Origin: Sphingomonas beigongshangi
Lineage (GTDB): Bacteria; Pseudomonadota; Alphaproteobacteria; Sphingomonadales; Sphingomonadaceae
Reading direction: 5' to 3'
DNA length: 64,000 bases
Assembly: GCF_016820445.1 (NCBI RefSeq)
Contig: NZ_JADHDT010000002.1
Coordinates: 62,001 to 126,000, forward strand
Made by a program: the position numbers and the translations under genes. This document shows, piece by piece, positions 8,663 through 17,724 of the stretch. The notes beneath the pieces were generated by a model, which was not told where the DNA came from, searched no databases, and saw nothing but the letters and a program-made list of their open reading frames with translations. Numbering within the stretch: the stretch's first letter is position 1; each line of letters opens with the position of its first letter.

Positions 8663-8719
8663 GCCGATCATCGTCCCGGCGACGATCAGGTGACCGGTGA
8701 GCATTTTGACGCGAGCCAT
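8582..8719 (-). CDS. Putative single-TM small protein downstream of aminopeptidase P
   Basis: A 45-codon reading frame (MARVKMLTGHLIVAGTMIGL..) with one predicted transmembrane segment running from residue 8 to about 38. It has a good GGAGAGGACAGGG ribosome site. It begins inside the last 11 codons of the aminopeptidase P gene, in another frame, as translationally coupled genes do. Against it: it overlaps the plus-strand small gene by 81 bases, and I recognise no family. Confidence 0.35.
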   Translation of the reverse strand: MARVKMLTGHLIVAGTMIGLFTAGSGVAYVAASGLVSVGSLVTHR

Positions 8720-10509
8720 GCCCTGTCCTCTCCATCGAGCACCGGACCGATCCTTGCGACGACCTCGGCGTGATAGGCATTGAGCCACGAAAGCTCGGGC
8801 GCCGTCAATAGGGCCGGGTCGATCAGGTCGCGTTCGATGGGGGCGAAGGTCAGCGTCTCGAACGCCAGCATCCGCCGGTCGGGATCGCCCCCCTCGATCG
8901 CGCGCGGCACGACGAGCAGCAGGTTCTCGATGCGGATGCCGTATTCGCCCGCCTTGTAATAGCCCGGCTCGTTCGACAGCATCATGCCCGCCCGCAACGG
9001 CTCCAGCGTTCCGCCACCGGCATAGGTCGGCATCGCGATCCGCTGCGGCCCCTCGTGCACCGACAGGTAGCTGCCGATGCCGTGACCGGTGCCATGGGCG
9101 AAATCCAGCCCCGCCTCCCACAGCGGCCGCCGTGCGAAGGCGTCGATCTGCGCGCCGGTCGTGCCGTCCGGGAAGATCGCGGTGGCGACCGCGATATGCG
9201 CCTTGAGCACACGGGTGAACCGGTCGCGCATCTCCGCGCTGGGCACACCGATCGGCACGACCCGCGTCACGTCGGTCGTGCCATCCGCATATTGCCCGCC
9301 CGAATCGACGAGGTACAGCTGACCCGGCACGATGCGCGCGTTCGATTCGTCGTCGACGCGATAGTGCGGGCTCGCACCATGGGCCCCCGTGGCGGAGATC
9401 GTGTCGAAGCTGGTGTCGCGCAGCAGCCCCGTCTCCTCGCGAAAGGCGAGCAGCCGGGCGGCGGCGGACAATTCGGTTTCGCCGCCCTTGGGGCATTCGG
9501 TCTCGACCCAGCGCAGGAAGCGCGTCAGCGCCGCGCCGTCGCGGACGGACGCGGCGCGATGCCCCGCCACCTCCGCCGGGTTCTTCAGCGCCTTGGCCAG
9601 CACGACCGGATCGCGCAGCGCCAGCACGGTCGCGCCGCCCGCCTCGAGCGCGTCGAAGATCGCCGCGACCGCGCGTTCGGGATCGGCGGCGATGCGGCGC
9701 CCGGCATAGCCGCCGAGCGCGGCGGCGAAAGCGGTTCGATCGTGGATGCGCACCGCATTGCCCAGATGCTGGCGCAACGCGTCGTCGACCTTCTCGGGCG
9801 CGACGAACAGGTCGGTCGTGCCGTCCGCGTCGACGATGGCATAGGAGAGCGCGACCGGCGTATGCGCGACGTCCGCGCCGCGCACGTTGAGCGCCCAGGC
9901 GATCGAATCGAGCGCGGTCAGCACCACCGCATCCGCGCGACGTTCGCCGAGCCAGTCCGCGATGTCGGCCCGCTTGGCGGCGGACGACCGGCCGGCCAGG
10001 TCCTCGTCATAGCGGACCATCTTCGCGGGCGAAGGCGCGGGCCGATCGGTCCAGATCGCGTCGATCGGATTGTCCGCGACGGCGACCAGCGCCGCTCCGC
10101 GTTCGGCGAGCGCAGCGCGCATCGCCTCCACCTGATCGCGCGTGTGCAGCCAGGGATCATAGCCGATCCGCTGCCCCGCCTCCGCCGCGCGACCCAGCCA
10201 GGCGGCCAGACTGTCCTGCGGCACGTCGACATAGTCCCAGTCCAACGGCGAAACCTGCTCGCGGACCTGCAGCGTATAGCGTCCATCGGTGAAGATCGCC
10301 GCGCGGTCCGCCAGGACCGCGGCGCTGCCGGCCGACCCCTCGAAGCCGGTCAGCCACGCCAGCCGCTGCGCATAGCCACCGACATATTCGCTCATATGCT
10401 CGTCAGTCAGCGGCAGGACGAAGCCGTCGAGCGCGTCGGCGGACAGGCGGCCGCGCAGCGCGGCAAGGCGGGCGGCATGAAGCGCGGCGCGCGAATTAGG
10501 CTGGGTCAT
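8686..10509 (-). CDS. Xaa-Pro aminopeptidase P, three-domain (M24)
   Basis: A 607-residue aminopeptidase P of the long, three-domain type found in eukaryotic cytosol and in many alphaproteobacteria. It removes the N-terminal residue from peptides with proline second. Two creatinase-like N-terminal domains (to about residue 300) precede the pita-bread catalytic domain. Its dinuclear metal ligands are visible in order: LVDSGGQY and DGTTDVTR (two Asp), AHGTGHGIGSYLSVHEGP (His), SNEPGYY (Glu) and IENLLLV (Glu). The start MTQPNSRAALHAARLAALR is chosen; the frame continues upstream without resemblance to the family. No signal peptide is present, so it acts in the cytoplasm. Confidence 0.94.
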   Translation of the reverse strand: MTQPNSRAALHAARLAALRGRLSADALDGFVLPLTDEHMSEYVGGYAQRLAWLTGFEGSAGSAAVLADRAAIFTDGRYTLQVREQVSPLDWDYVDVPQDSLAAWLGRAAEAGQRIGYDPWLHTRDQVEAMRAALAERGAALVAVADNPIDAIWTDRPAPSPAKMVRYDEDLAGRSSAAKRADIADWLGERRADAVVLTALDSIAWALNVRGADVAHTPVALSYAIVDADGTTDLFVAPEKVDDALRQHLGNAVRIHDRTAFAAALGGYAGRRIAADPERAVAAIFDALEAGGATVLALRDPVVLAKALKNPAEVAGHRAASVRDGAALTRFLRWVETECPKGGETELSAAARLLAFREETGLLRDTSFDTISATGAHGASPHYRVDDESNARIVPGQLYLVDSGGQYADGTTDVTRVVPIGVPSAEMRDRFTRVLKAHIAVATAIFPDGTTGAQIDAFARRPLWEAGLDFAHGTGHGIGSYLSVHEGPQRIAMPTYAGGGTLEPLRAGMMLSNEPGYYKAGEYGIRIENLLLVVPRAIEGGDPDRRMLAFETLTFAPIERDLIDPALLTAPELSWLNAYHAEVVARIGPVLDGEDRAWLASKCSPVT

Positions 10510-10755
10510 CACGGCTGCGTCTATCGACCGGCCACCCGGCAATGGCAACAGCGCGTGGGGGCGCTGTAGAGGCGGCTGAAGGACAGTCTTCATGTCCGAT
10601 AGCATCATGAATTTATCCCTTTGCGCGCATTTTTCTGGAATATCGGAGCGATCGACATGGAGATGTCGCCATTTTGAGCAATAAAAAGGCTAGGTCACCT
10701 GATGTGCGGCGCAGCTCTTTTCCTAGGGTTAACCGGCTTTTAGAAGAAATCGATT

Positions 10756-12702
10756 ATGACTTGCCGGATGAAGGGGGCGACACGTCAGCATCGGCTGTTC
10801 CGCAGCCGGCTGCGCAAGAAACACGATGAAGAAAGCAGCGCGATAACGCGCCTGCTGCTGAGCCTCGTGGCGCTCGCGCTGCTTGCCTCTGCGGTCATCA
10901 TCGCCGTGCTCGTCTTCTGCGCCGATCGCGAGGCCAATCAGACGGCGGCCGGGACAATCGCCGGTGCGCTCGATCGCGAGCGGTCGCGGATCAGTAACGA
11001 GACGTATATCAACGCCGCCTGGGACGATGCGGTCGCCCATGCCTATGGCACCATGGATATGCGCTGGGTGCGCTCGCAATGGGGAACCCCGATCGGGCGG
11101 AGCTATGTGATCGACGCCGCGGGGCGCACGCTATACGGCCATATTCCCGAGCGCGCCGCGCCGCCGCTGGACCGGATGATCGCGCCCTCGCTGCTCCGTG
11201 CACTGCTCGACCGCCTGCCGTCGGACGATGCCGCGGTCCGATCGCGGCACGACGCGACGGTGCTGATCGGACGTTTCGGCGGCAAGCCGGCGCTGATCGC
11301 CTTCTCGCCGATCGTGGCGGAAAAGGGACCCGTCCGGTGGCGTCGGGACACGTACCGCATCTTCGTCGACATCCGCGTGATCGACGCGTCGATACTGGCG
11401 GAATGGGAACGCGGCTTCGGCTTCGCGAACCTGCGCTGGATGCCCGCGGACGCCGAACCGGGCGGGGATGCCGCAACGATGATCCGCGACTGGCGCGGTC
11501 GCCCGCTCGGCGTGATCGCGTGGCGACGGCTGACGCCCGCGTGGCAGACGCTGCTGGAAATCGCGCCGCTGACGCTGGCGTTCCTGACCGCGTTCCTGTT
11601 CGTCGCCGGCGCTCTCATCCAGCGCGTGCGCCGTCTGAGCAGAAACCTGGCGACCAAATCGCGCCTCGCTGCCGCCGCCGCCGCGCAGGAGCAACTGGTC
11701 CGCGTCGCGGCGGAGGAAGCCCGTGTCGCCGCCGACGAGGCGCGTCGCGCGGCGGAGGCCGCGTTGCGCGAGGCGGAACAGGCCCGTCGCGAGGGCGAAG
11801 ATCAGGCGCAACGCCGGATCGCCGATGCCGCGCGCCATCGCAGGGAGATGACCGCCGCAGCGGCAGGGATCGCCGACCGGCTGCAGCAGACGGTCGGCGC
11901 GCTGATCGCCAATCTGCGCAGCGCCGCCAACGACCTCGATGCCAGTGCGGACTCGACGCTCGCGACCATCGTCGACCAACAGGGTCAGGCGGAGGTCGCG
12001 CACAGCCTTTCGTCCCAGGCGAGCGAGACGACATCCACGTTGCTCGAAAACCTGCGCGCCTTGGCGGAGAACCTCGATGTGATCGCCGGCGAGGCGCGCC
12101 GGTCGGCGGAGACGACGATCGAGGCGGCAAGCCATTCGGAAACCGCGCAGGCCGCGAATGAGACGCTGATCCGATCGGTGGCGTCGATCGAACGGTCGTC
12201 CCAGCAAATCGCCGCACTGAGCCAGGCGACGAACCTGCTCGCGCTCAACGCCGCGATGGAGGCGGCGCGGGCGGGGGACATGGGCCGCGGCTTCGCGGTG
12301 GTCGCGCAGGAGGTGCGAAACTTCTCCCAGGCGACCGCCGGCACGACGCAGGAGATCGCCACGCGCATCGAGGAGATCAGCCAGGCGACCACGTCCGCCG
12401 TCGGCGTCAGCGACGCGTTGCGTGTCGCGCTCGATCGACTGGCGGCGTCCGCGGTGCAGACGGTGGAGACGACATCGACGCAAAACCGGATGAATGCGGA
12501 AATCCGGGGCATGATCGCGGCGATCGAACGGAGCACCGTGACGGCGCGGGACACGTTTCAATCGCTTCGCGAGACGTTCGTGCAGACATCCTCGGTCGCG
12601 CTGCGCACCCGCACCATCAGCAGCACCATGCGCGAGCGGACGGAGGCATTGCAGCTGGAATGCGACCGCATCGTCGCGGTGCTGCGAAGCACCGCCGCCT
12701 GA
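10756..12702 (+). CDS. CHASE4-like sensor / methyl-accepting chemotaxis-type protein without HAMP
   Basis: A 648-residue membrane receptor. TM1 is at residues 28-54. A periplasmic CHASE4-like sensor follows ([31 protein letters not shown], then a [12 protein letters not shown] strand). TM2 lies at about 262-285. Instead of a HAMP domain there is an Ala/Glu/Arg-rich coiled coil (about 290-370). The chemoreceptor signalling hairpin has its tip [29 protein letters not shown] at about residues 493-522. No C-terminal NWETF-like tether pentapeptide is visible and no che gene is nearby. It could signal to a CheA encoded elsewhere or work outside flagellar chemotaxis. The start is supported by a weak AGAAGA site; ATG at 10768 is an alternative. 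Confidence 0.85.
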   Translation: MTCRMKGATRQHRLFRSRLRKKHDEESSAITRLLLSLVALALLASAVIIAVLVFCADREANQTAAGTIAGALDRERSRISNETYINAAWDDAVAHAYGTMDMRWVRSQWGTPIGRSYVIDAAGRTLYGHIPERAAPPLDRMIAPSLLRALLDRLPSDDAAVRSRHDATVLIGRFGGKPALIAFSPIVAEKGPVRWRRDTYRIFVDIRVIDASILAEWERGFGFANLRWMPADAEPGGDAATMIRDWRGRPLGVIAWRRLTPAWQTLLEIAPLTLAFLTAFLFVAGALIQRVRRLSRNLATKSRLAAAAAAQEQLVRVAAEEARVAADEARRAAEAALREAEQARREGEDQAQRRIADAARHRREMTAAAAGIADRLQQTVGALIANLRSAANDLDASADSTLATIVDQQGQAEVAHSLSSQASETTSTLLENLRALAENLDVIAGEARRSAETTIEAASHSETAQAANETLIRSVASIERSSQQIAALSQATNLLALNAAMEAARAGDMGRGFAVVAQEVRNFSQATAGTTQEIATRIEEISQATTSAVGVSDALRVALDRLAASAVQTVETTSTQNRMNAEIRGMIAAIERSTVTARDTFQSLRETFVQTSSVALRTRTISSTMRERTEALQLECDRIVAVLRSTAA

Positions 12703-12710
12703 CGACGGCG

Positions 12711-12843
12711 GACGCGCGGCAAGGCCGGATCGGGGCGGTGCCGGCCCTCACCCTCCCCCGGCCGCCAACATGGCGTATCCTGAATGGGCGACCCGGCGAC
12801 GGTGCGCGCCGGTACCGATTCCACGCGCGTCGGTCAGACCTTA
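12711..12843. repeat. Intergenic palindromic repeat, copy 1 (diverged)
   Basis: This fills the space between the chemoreceptor-like gene and the convergent DUF808 gene. It has the order seen in the full copy at 13846: a GCAAGG.CGGATCGGGGCGGT left end, a left arm (GCCGGCCCTCACC..CCCCGGCCGCC), a loop containing GCGTATCCTGA, a partly decayed right arm and the distal TTCCACGCGCGT. It ends at TCAGACC, directly against the DUF808 stop codon. Confidence 0.75.
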
Positions 12844-13779
12844 GGCGGAATGGCCCTCGGACGGGCGGGGCAGCAGATGCAGCAGGCCCACGATCACGCC
12901 GCCGACCACGATCCCCAGCAGCGCGGAGCCGATCGCGCCGATCAGCCACCGCGCGACACTCGCCATCGCGCCGAGCGGCGCCGCCGCGCCTTTCGCCACG
13001 GCATGGATGGCGTGCGGGATCGCCGCGACCCCGAAACTTTCCAGGCCGTGGACGATGATGCCGCCGCCCACCCAAAGCATCGCCGCGGTGCCGATCACGG
13101 ACAGCGCCGAGAGGACGCGCGGCATCGCCGCCACCAGACCGCGCCCGATCGTCCGCGTCGCGGGCTTTCGCGCAAGGTGCAGGCCGATGTCGTCCATCTT
13201 CACGATCAGCGCGACCAGGCCATAGACGCCCGCCGTGATCGCCACCGCGACCAGCGCGAGGGCGATCGCCTGGTTGAGCAGCGTCTCCCCCGTCAATTCG
13301 CCGAGCGCGATCGCCATGATCTCGCCCGACAGGATCAGGTCGGTGCGGACCGCGCCGGCGACCTGCCGGTCCTCGAGCGCCTTGGCATCGGTGATCGCCG
13401 CGCTCTCCTCGCCATGGTGGCCGCCGGTCAGCGCGGCCAGGATCTTCTCCGCCCCCTCGAAGCACAGGAAGGCGCCGCCGCACATCAGGATCGGCGTGAT
13501 CGCCCAGGGCGCGAGCGCACTGAGCACCAGCGCGGCGGGCAACAGGAACAGCAGTTTGTTGCGCAGCGAGCCCTTGGCGATCTTCCAGATGATCGGCAAT
13601 TCCCGGGCGGGCGACAGGCCGGTTACATAGGTCGGGGTGACGGCGGTATCGTCGATCACCACGCCCGCCGCCTTCGCGCCCGCGCGGCCGGCCGCACCCG
13701 CGACATCGTCCAGGCTCGCCGCCGACAGCTTCGCCATCGCCGCGATATCGTCTAGCAGCGCCACCAATCCGCCCGGCAT
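12841..13779 (-). CDS. DUF808 family inner membrane protein (YedI-like)
   Basis: A 312-residue polytopic membrane protein matching the DUF808/YedI family. It shows the N-terminal MPGGLVALLDDIAAMAKLSAASLDD and AGVVIDDTAVTPTYVTG blocks, GSLRNKLLFLLPAALVLS, CGGAFLCFEGAEK and LILSGEIMAIALG, all of which I recognise from the family. About seven hydrophobic segments follow the first 70 residues. The function of YedI is unknown. The start MPGG is the family's usual one. The stop codon TAA is at the very end of the intergenic repeat copy 1. Confidence 0.88.
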   Translation of the reverse strand: MPGGLVALLDDIAAMAKLSAASLDDVAGAAGRAGAKAAGVVIDDTAVTPTYVTGLSPARELPIIWKIAKGSLRNKLLFLLPAALVLSALAPWAITPILMCGGAFLCFEGAEKILAALTGGHHGEESAAITDAKALEDRQVAGAVRTDLILSGEIMAIALGELTGETLLNQAIALALVAVAITAGVYGLVALIVKMDDIGLHLARKPATRTIGRGLVAAMPRVLSALSVIGTAAMLWVGGGIIVHGLESFGVAAIPHAIHAVAKGAAAPLGAMASVARWLIGAIGSALLGIVVGGVIVGLLHLLPRPSEGHSA

Positions 13780-13845
13780 GTGCTTGGCCTTCCCTTTGTC
13801 TTTGGCTCGCTCATGCCCGCCGGCGGCAGTGAGGACAACTGATGT

Positions 13846-13978
13846 GCGATCCAGCAAGGCTGGATCGGCGCGGTATCGGCCCCCACGCCCACCCGGCCGC
13901 CCATCCAGGATAGGCTGCGTGGGCGGCCGGGTGGGGGTGAGGGCCGGTACCGCGTCCACGTACCTGGATCAAAGTCTA
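13846..13978. repeat. Intergenic palindromic repeat, copy 2 (best preserved)
   Basis: Three nested symmetrical parts. Left end: GATCCAGC-aag-GCTGGATC (13848-13866). Centre: a 33-bp inverted repeat (13871-13903 against 13920-13952, 30 of 33 positions pairing, core CCCACCCGGCCGCCCA) with a 16-base loop TCCAGGATAGGCTGCG. Right end: GTCCACGTACCTGGATC. The element lies upstream of the DUF808 gene and ends on the stop codon of the DUF2238 gene. Four other copies are at about 12711, 19100, 39044 and 41287. Confidence 0.88.
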
Positions 13979-14599
13979 GCCATCGCGGGCCGGAGCGATC
14001 AGCCGGTCGTCGATCCGCGACAGCGTGGCCAGCGCGATCGCCGCACCGACGAGGCAGGTCAGCATGTCCCACTGCGTGTCCCAGGGATCGCCCTGGGTAC
14101 CCAGGAACGCATCGGCCCCCTGCCCCAGCGCCTGGGCGGCCGCGAACTCGATCAATTCATAGGCGGCGCTGATCGCCAGGCAGAATGCGAGGACGGCAAG
14201 GGCGAGGAACGTGCCGCGACGGATCAGGCCAAGGCCGATCACCAGTTCGCGCAGCACGATCGCCGGGACGAAGCCCTGGCAGAAATGGCCGATCCGATCG
14301 AACGGATTGCGCGCCAGGTGCAGCCAGTCGCGGAAGGCGAAGCCGATCGGCACCTTCGCATAGGTATAGGCGCCGCCCGTCATCAGAACGAGGCCGTGTA
14401 CGCCGATCAGGGCCAGCGCCAGGTCGCTTGCCCGCCAGCGATGGCGCATGGCGACGAGGGCGGCGAAGACGATCGGCGCCGGCACGACCTCCAGCGCCCA
14501 GGTCGCGCGGTCCGCCGCGACGGCGAAGGACACGCCGAGGCCGACCAGCCAGACGAGACCGAGCCAGACGAGGCGGCGGGTGTAAGCGGAGGCATGCAT
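13976..14599 (-). CDS. DUF2238 / YjdF family inner membrane protein
   Basis: A 207-residue membrane protein of about six segments, the usual length for the YjdF (DUF2238) family. It shows the characteristic TWALEVVPAPIVF, GGAYTYAKVPIG, NPFDRIGHFCQGFVPAIVLREL and GTQGDPWDTQWDMLTCLVGA blocks. The Asp/His-rich conserved positions (DRIGH, GDPWDTQWDM) suggest a catalytic or metal-related role, but none is known. The start is the second of two close ATG codons, ahead of the first helix. It is divergent from the oligopeptidase gene, and its TAG stop coincides with the end of repeat copy 2. Confidence 0.87.
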   Translation of the reverse strand: MHASAYTRRLVWLGLVWLVGLGVSFAVAADRATWALEVVPAPIVFAALVAMRHRWRASDLALALIGVHGLVLMTGGAYTYAKVPIGFAFRDWLHLARNPFDRIGHFCQGFVPAIVLRELVIGLGLIRRGTFLALAVLAFCLAISAAYELIEFAAAQALGQGADAFLGTQGDPWDTQWDMLTCLVGAAIALATLSRIDDRLIAPARDG

Positions 14600-14682
14600 C
14601 GCGGAAGATCTTGCCGTCGGCACGCGGAATGTCGATTCCCGGCGTGCGTCGACTTGGCGGGACACCGCGTTATGAAGGCCGC

Positions 14683-16752
14683 ATGACCGATCCGACCCTG
14701 CCCAAGTCCCCCGTCGCCGACCGTCGTCCGCACAGCTTCACCGCGCATGGCGTGACGATCGAGGATCCCTATGCCTGGCTGAAGGATCCCGACTATCCGG
14801 ACGTCGGCGACGCCGACGTGCTCGCCTATCTCGCCGCGGAGAACGCCTATTTCGAGGCGGCGATGGCGCCGCACCAGCCGCTGGTCGACCGCCTGTACGA
14901 GGAGATGAAGGGGCGGATGAAGGAGGACGAATCCTCCGTGCCGCAGAAGGACGGCGACTGGTTGTACTGGACCGCGTTCGAGACGGGCGGCCAGTATCGC
15001 AAATGGTGGCGGCGGCCCGTCGCCGGCGGCGACGACGAGCTGCTGCTCGACGAACCCGCGCTTGCGGAGGGCAAGGACTATTTCCGGCTCGGCGCCTTCG
15101 CGGTGTCGAACGACGGCGGCAAGCTCGCCTATGCGATCGACGACAACGGATCCGAGCGGTTCACCGTCCGGATCAAGGACCTGGCGACGGGCGAGCACCT
15201 TCCCGAGGTGATCGAGGGCATGCTGTCCGACATCGTCTGGACGGCGGACGATTCCGGATTCCTGTACGGCCTCGCCAATGCGCAATGGCGCACCGACAAT
15301 GCGCGATTCCACCGGCTCGGCACGCCGGTCGAGGACGACGTCCAACTGTTCCACGAGGCGGACGAGGGTTATCGCGTCGCGGTCGCGGAGACGAGCGACC
15401 GCAAGTGGATCATCATCGGCACCGGGGACCATGTCACCAGCGAGGTGCGGCTGCTCCCCGCGCACGACCCCTTCGCGCAGCCGATCCTGGTGGCCGCCCG
15501 GCAGGAAGGCCGCGAATATGACGTGGATACGCACGGCGACACGCTGTTCATCCATACCAACGACATCGATCCGATGTGGCGGCTCGTCACCGCGCCGATC
15601 GCGAGCCCCGGCGACTGGACCGAGCTGATCGCGCCGGACCCGCATTTCTACATGACCGGCGTCGAATGCTTCCGCGACTTCTTCGTGGTCGAGGGGCGCG
15701 AGGACGGTCTCGATCGGATCGCCATACACCGCTATGACGCGCCGACCGTCGCGGAGCGGATCGCCTTTCCGGAGGCGAGCTATACCGCGGGGCTCGGCGA
15801 CAATCCCGAATATGACATGACGGTGATCCGGCTGGGCTATGAGTCCATGGTCACGCCGGGCACCGTCTACGACTATGACACCGCGGCCGGTACGCTGACG
15901 ACGTTGAAGGTGCAGGAGATCCCCTCCGGCTATGACGGCGCGGCATATCGCACCGAGCGGCTCAAGATCACCGTCCGCGACGGCACCGAGGTGCCCGTGT
16001 CGATCGTCTATCCGAAGGACTTCGCCCGCGACGGGTCGCGGCCGCTCTTCCTCTACGCCTATGGCGCCTATGGCTATGCCATCCCGCCGGGCTTCTCGAC
16101 CGGGCGCCTGAGCCTGCTTGACCGCGGCTTTGCCTATGCCATCGCGCATATCCGCGGCGGCGACGACCTGGGCCAGCAATGGTATCACGACGGCAAGCTG
16201 GACAAGCGGACGAACACGTTCAACGACTTCGTCGACGTGGCGAAGGGATTGATCGAACAGGGCTGGACCAGCGCCGGTCGCATCGCCACCGCCGGTCGCT
16301 CCGCCGGCGGCGAACTGATGGGCGCGATCGTCAATTCCGATCCGGGCTTGTGGGGCGCGGTGATCGCCGACGTGCCCTTCGTCGACGTGCTCAACACGAT
16401 GATGGATGCCGACCTGCCGCTGACCCCCGGCGAGTGGCCGGAATGGGGCAATCCGATCGAGGACAAGGCGGCATTCGACCTGATCCGCAGCTACAGTCCG
16501 TATGACAATGTGGTCGCGCAGGATTACCCGCCGCTGTTCATCTCCGGCGGGCTCAACGACCCGCGCGTCACCTATTGGGAACCGGCGAAATGGGCGGCGA
16601 AGCTGCGCGCCACCAAGACCGACGACAATATCCTGCTGCTCAAGACCAACATGGGCGCGGGCCATGGCGGCAAGTCCGGCCGGTTCGAATCGCTGCGCGA
16701 GGCGGCGGAGGAACATGCCTTCGTCCTCTGGCAGCTGGGCATAGAGGAATGA
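14683..16752 (+). CDS. ptrB: Oligopeptidase B (S9A serine peptidase)
   Basis: A 689-residue cytoplasmic oligopeptidase that cleaves short peptides after Arg or Lys. The N-terminal part (ADRRPHSFTAHGVTIEDPYAWLKDP) is typical of the family and leads into a seven-bladed propeller. The C-terminal alpha/beta-hydrolase domain carries the catalytic triad: Ser540 in AGRSAGGELMG, Asp626 in GGLNDPRVTYWEP and His661 in GAGHGGKSGR. The GRSAGG nucleophile elbow and length fit oligopeptidase B better than prolyl oligopeptidase. There is no signal peptide. It starts a tight run with the DedA, thioesterase and hypothetical genes. Confidence 0.92.
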   Translation: MTDPTLPKSPVADRRPHSFTAHGVTIEDPYAWLKDPDYPDVGDADVLAYLAAENAYFEAAMAPHQPLVDRLYEEMKGRMKEDESSVPQKDGDWLYWTAFETGGQYRKWWRRPVAGGDDELLLDEPALAEGKDYFRLGAFAVSNDGGKLAYAIDDNGSERFTVRIKDLATGEHLPEVIEGMLSDIVWTADDSGFLYGLANAQWRTDNARFHRLGTPVEDDVQLFHEADEGYRVAVAETSDRKWIIIGTGDHVTSEVRLLPAHDPFAQPILVAARQEGREYDVDTHGDTLFIHTNDIDPMWRLVTAPIASPGDWTELIAPDPHFYMTGVECFRDFFVVEGREDGLDRIAIHRYDAPTVAERIAFPEASYTAGLGDNPEYDMTVIRLGYESMVTPGTVYDYDTAAGTLTTLKVQEIPSGYDGAAYRTERLKITVRDGTEVPVSIVYPKDFARDGSRPLFLYAYGAYGYAIPPGFSTGRLSLLDRGFAYAIAHIRGGDDLGQQWYHDGKLDKRTNTFNDFVDVAKGLIEQGWTSAGRIATAGRSAGGELMGAIVNSDPGLWGAVIADVPFVDVLNTMMDADLPLTPGEWPEWGNPIEDKAAFDLIRSYSPYDNVVAQDYPPLFISGGLNDPRVTYWEPAKWAAKLRATKTDDNILLLKTNMGAGHGGKSGRFESLREAAEEHAFVLWQLGIEE

Positions 16753-16759
16753 CCGCAGC

Positions 16760-17323
16760 GTGACGCTCGCGCAGATCATCGCGCATTACGGCCTGCCGGC
16801 GTTGTTCGTCGGCGCGGCGGTGGAGGGCGAGACGGTGGTCGTCGCCGGCGGTGTCGCCGCGCACCAGGGTCTGCTGCCGCTGGTCGGCGCGATGATCGCC
16901 ACCGCGACCGGCTCGTTCGCCGCCGATCAGGCGTGGTTCGCGCTCGGGCGTCGCTTCCGCGACCATCGGCTCGTCAAGCGCGCAAAGGAGAAGCCCGCCT
17001 TCGCCAAGGCGACCGAATGGCTGGAGCGCTGGCCGATCGGCTTCATCTTCGCCTTCCGCTTCATCTACGGTTTCCGCACCGTCAGCCCGATCGCCATCGG
17101 CACGACCAAGGTGCCGGCGAAGACCTTCGTCGTGGTCAATGGCCTGTCGGCGATCGTCTGGGGCATCCTGTTCACCGGCATCGGCTATCTGTTCGGCAAG
17201 GCGTTCGAACGGATGATCGGCAAGGTGTCGGCCCATCTCCCCTGGCTGATCGGCGGGCTGGCGCTGATCGCCGTCGTCGGTGCCGCCATCCATTGGTGGC
17301 GCAACCGCGCGCAGCCGGCATGA
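16760..17323 (+). CDS. DedA family (SNARE-associated/VTT domain) membrane protein
   Basis: A 187-residue DedA-type protein with GTG start, 7 bases after the oligopeptidase stop. It has the family's E-x-x pattern in the first segment (LFVGAAVEGETVVVAGGVAAHQG), the DQAWFALGRRFR motif and the conserved GFIFAFRFIYGFRTVSPIAIGTTKVP. It ends with a last helix plus WWRNR. DedA proteins act in the inner membrane; several work as undecaprenyl-phosphate or lipid flippases. It overlaps the following thioesterase gene by 4 bases (ATGA). Confidence 0.9.
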   Translation: MTLAQIIAHYGLPALFVGAAVEGETVVVAGGVAAHQGLLPLVGAMIATATGSFAADQAWFALGRRFRDHRLVKRAKEKPAFAKATEWLERWPIGFIFAFRFIYGFRTVSPIAIGTTKVPAKTFVVVNGLSAIVWGILFTGIGYLFGKAFERMIGKVSAHLPWLIGGLALIAVVGAAIHWWRNRAQPA

Positions 17324-17724
17324 GCCGCTTCACGCTCACCATCACCGCACGGCCCGAGGACATCGACGAACTCGGCCATGTCAACAATGCCGTCTGGGTG
17401 CGCTGGATCCAGGATATTGCCGTCGCGCATTGGGCCGCGGTGGCCCCGCCCGACCAGCAGGACGCCTATGTCTGGGTCGTGACGCGGCACGAGATCGACT
17501 ATCGCGGCAATGTCGCGGCCGGCGAGACGGTGCAGGGGGAAACCTGGGTACCCGAACCGCCCAAGGGCGCACGCTTCGACCGCCACGTCCGCTTCACCGG
17601 TCCGGACGGCCGCGTGAAGGTGGAGGCGGTGACGACCTGGGCGCTGATCGATCGCGCGACGGGGCGGTTGCTGCGCGTGCGACCGGAGATGGCCGCACCC
17701 TTTCTGGAGGATGCGCCGCGATGA
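17320..17724 (+). CDS. Acyl-CoA thioesterase, hotdog fold (4HBT type)
   Basis: A 134-residue single hotdog-fold thioesterase hydrolysing an acyl-CoA (or acyl-ACP) thioester. The motif DIDELGHVNNAVWVRWIQD includes the Asp and HVNN residues of the 4-hydroxybenzoyl-CoA/YbgC group. VTRHEIDYRGNVAAGE follows, and TTWALIDRATGRLLRVRPEM closes the sheet. It overlaps both neighbours by 4 bases and is surely co-translated with dedA. The substrate is unknown. Confidence 0.9.
   Translation: MSRFTLTITARPEDIDELGHVNNAVWVRWIQDIAVAHWAAVAPPDQQDAYVWVVTRHEIDYRGNVAAGETVQGETWVPEPPKGARFDRHVRFTGPDGRVKVEAVTTWALIDRATGRLLRVRPEMAAPFLEDAPR

Noticed and set aside
14407..16779. Long minus-strand open frame opposite oligopeptidase B
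   Set aside because: It is the reverse-strand shadow of a gene with an intact Ser-Asp-His triad; its composition is rich in Arg, Val, Asp and Gly with no recognisable fold.
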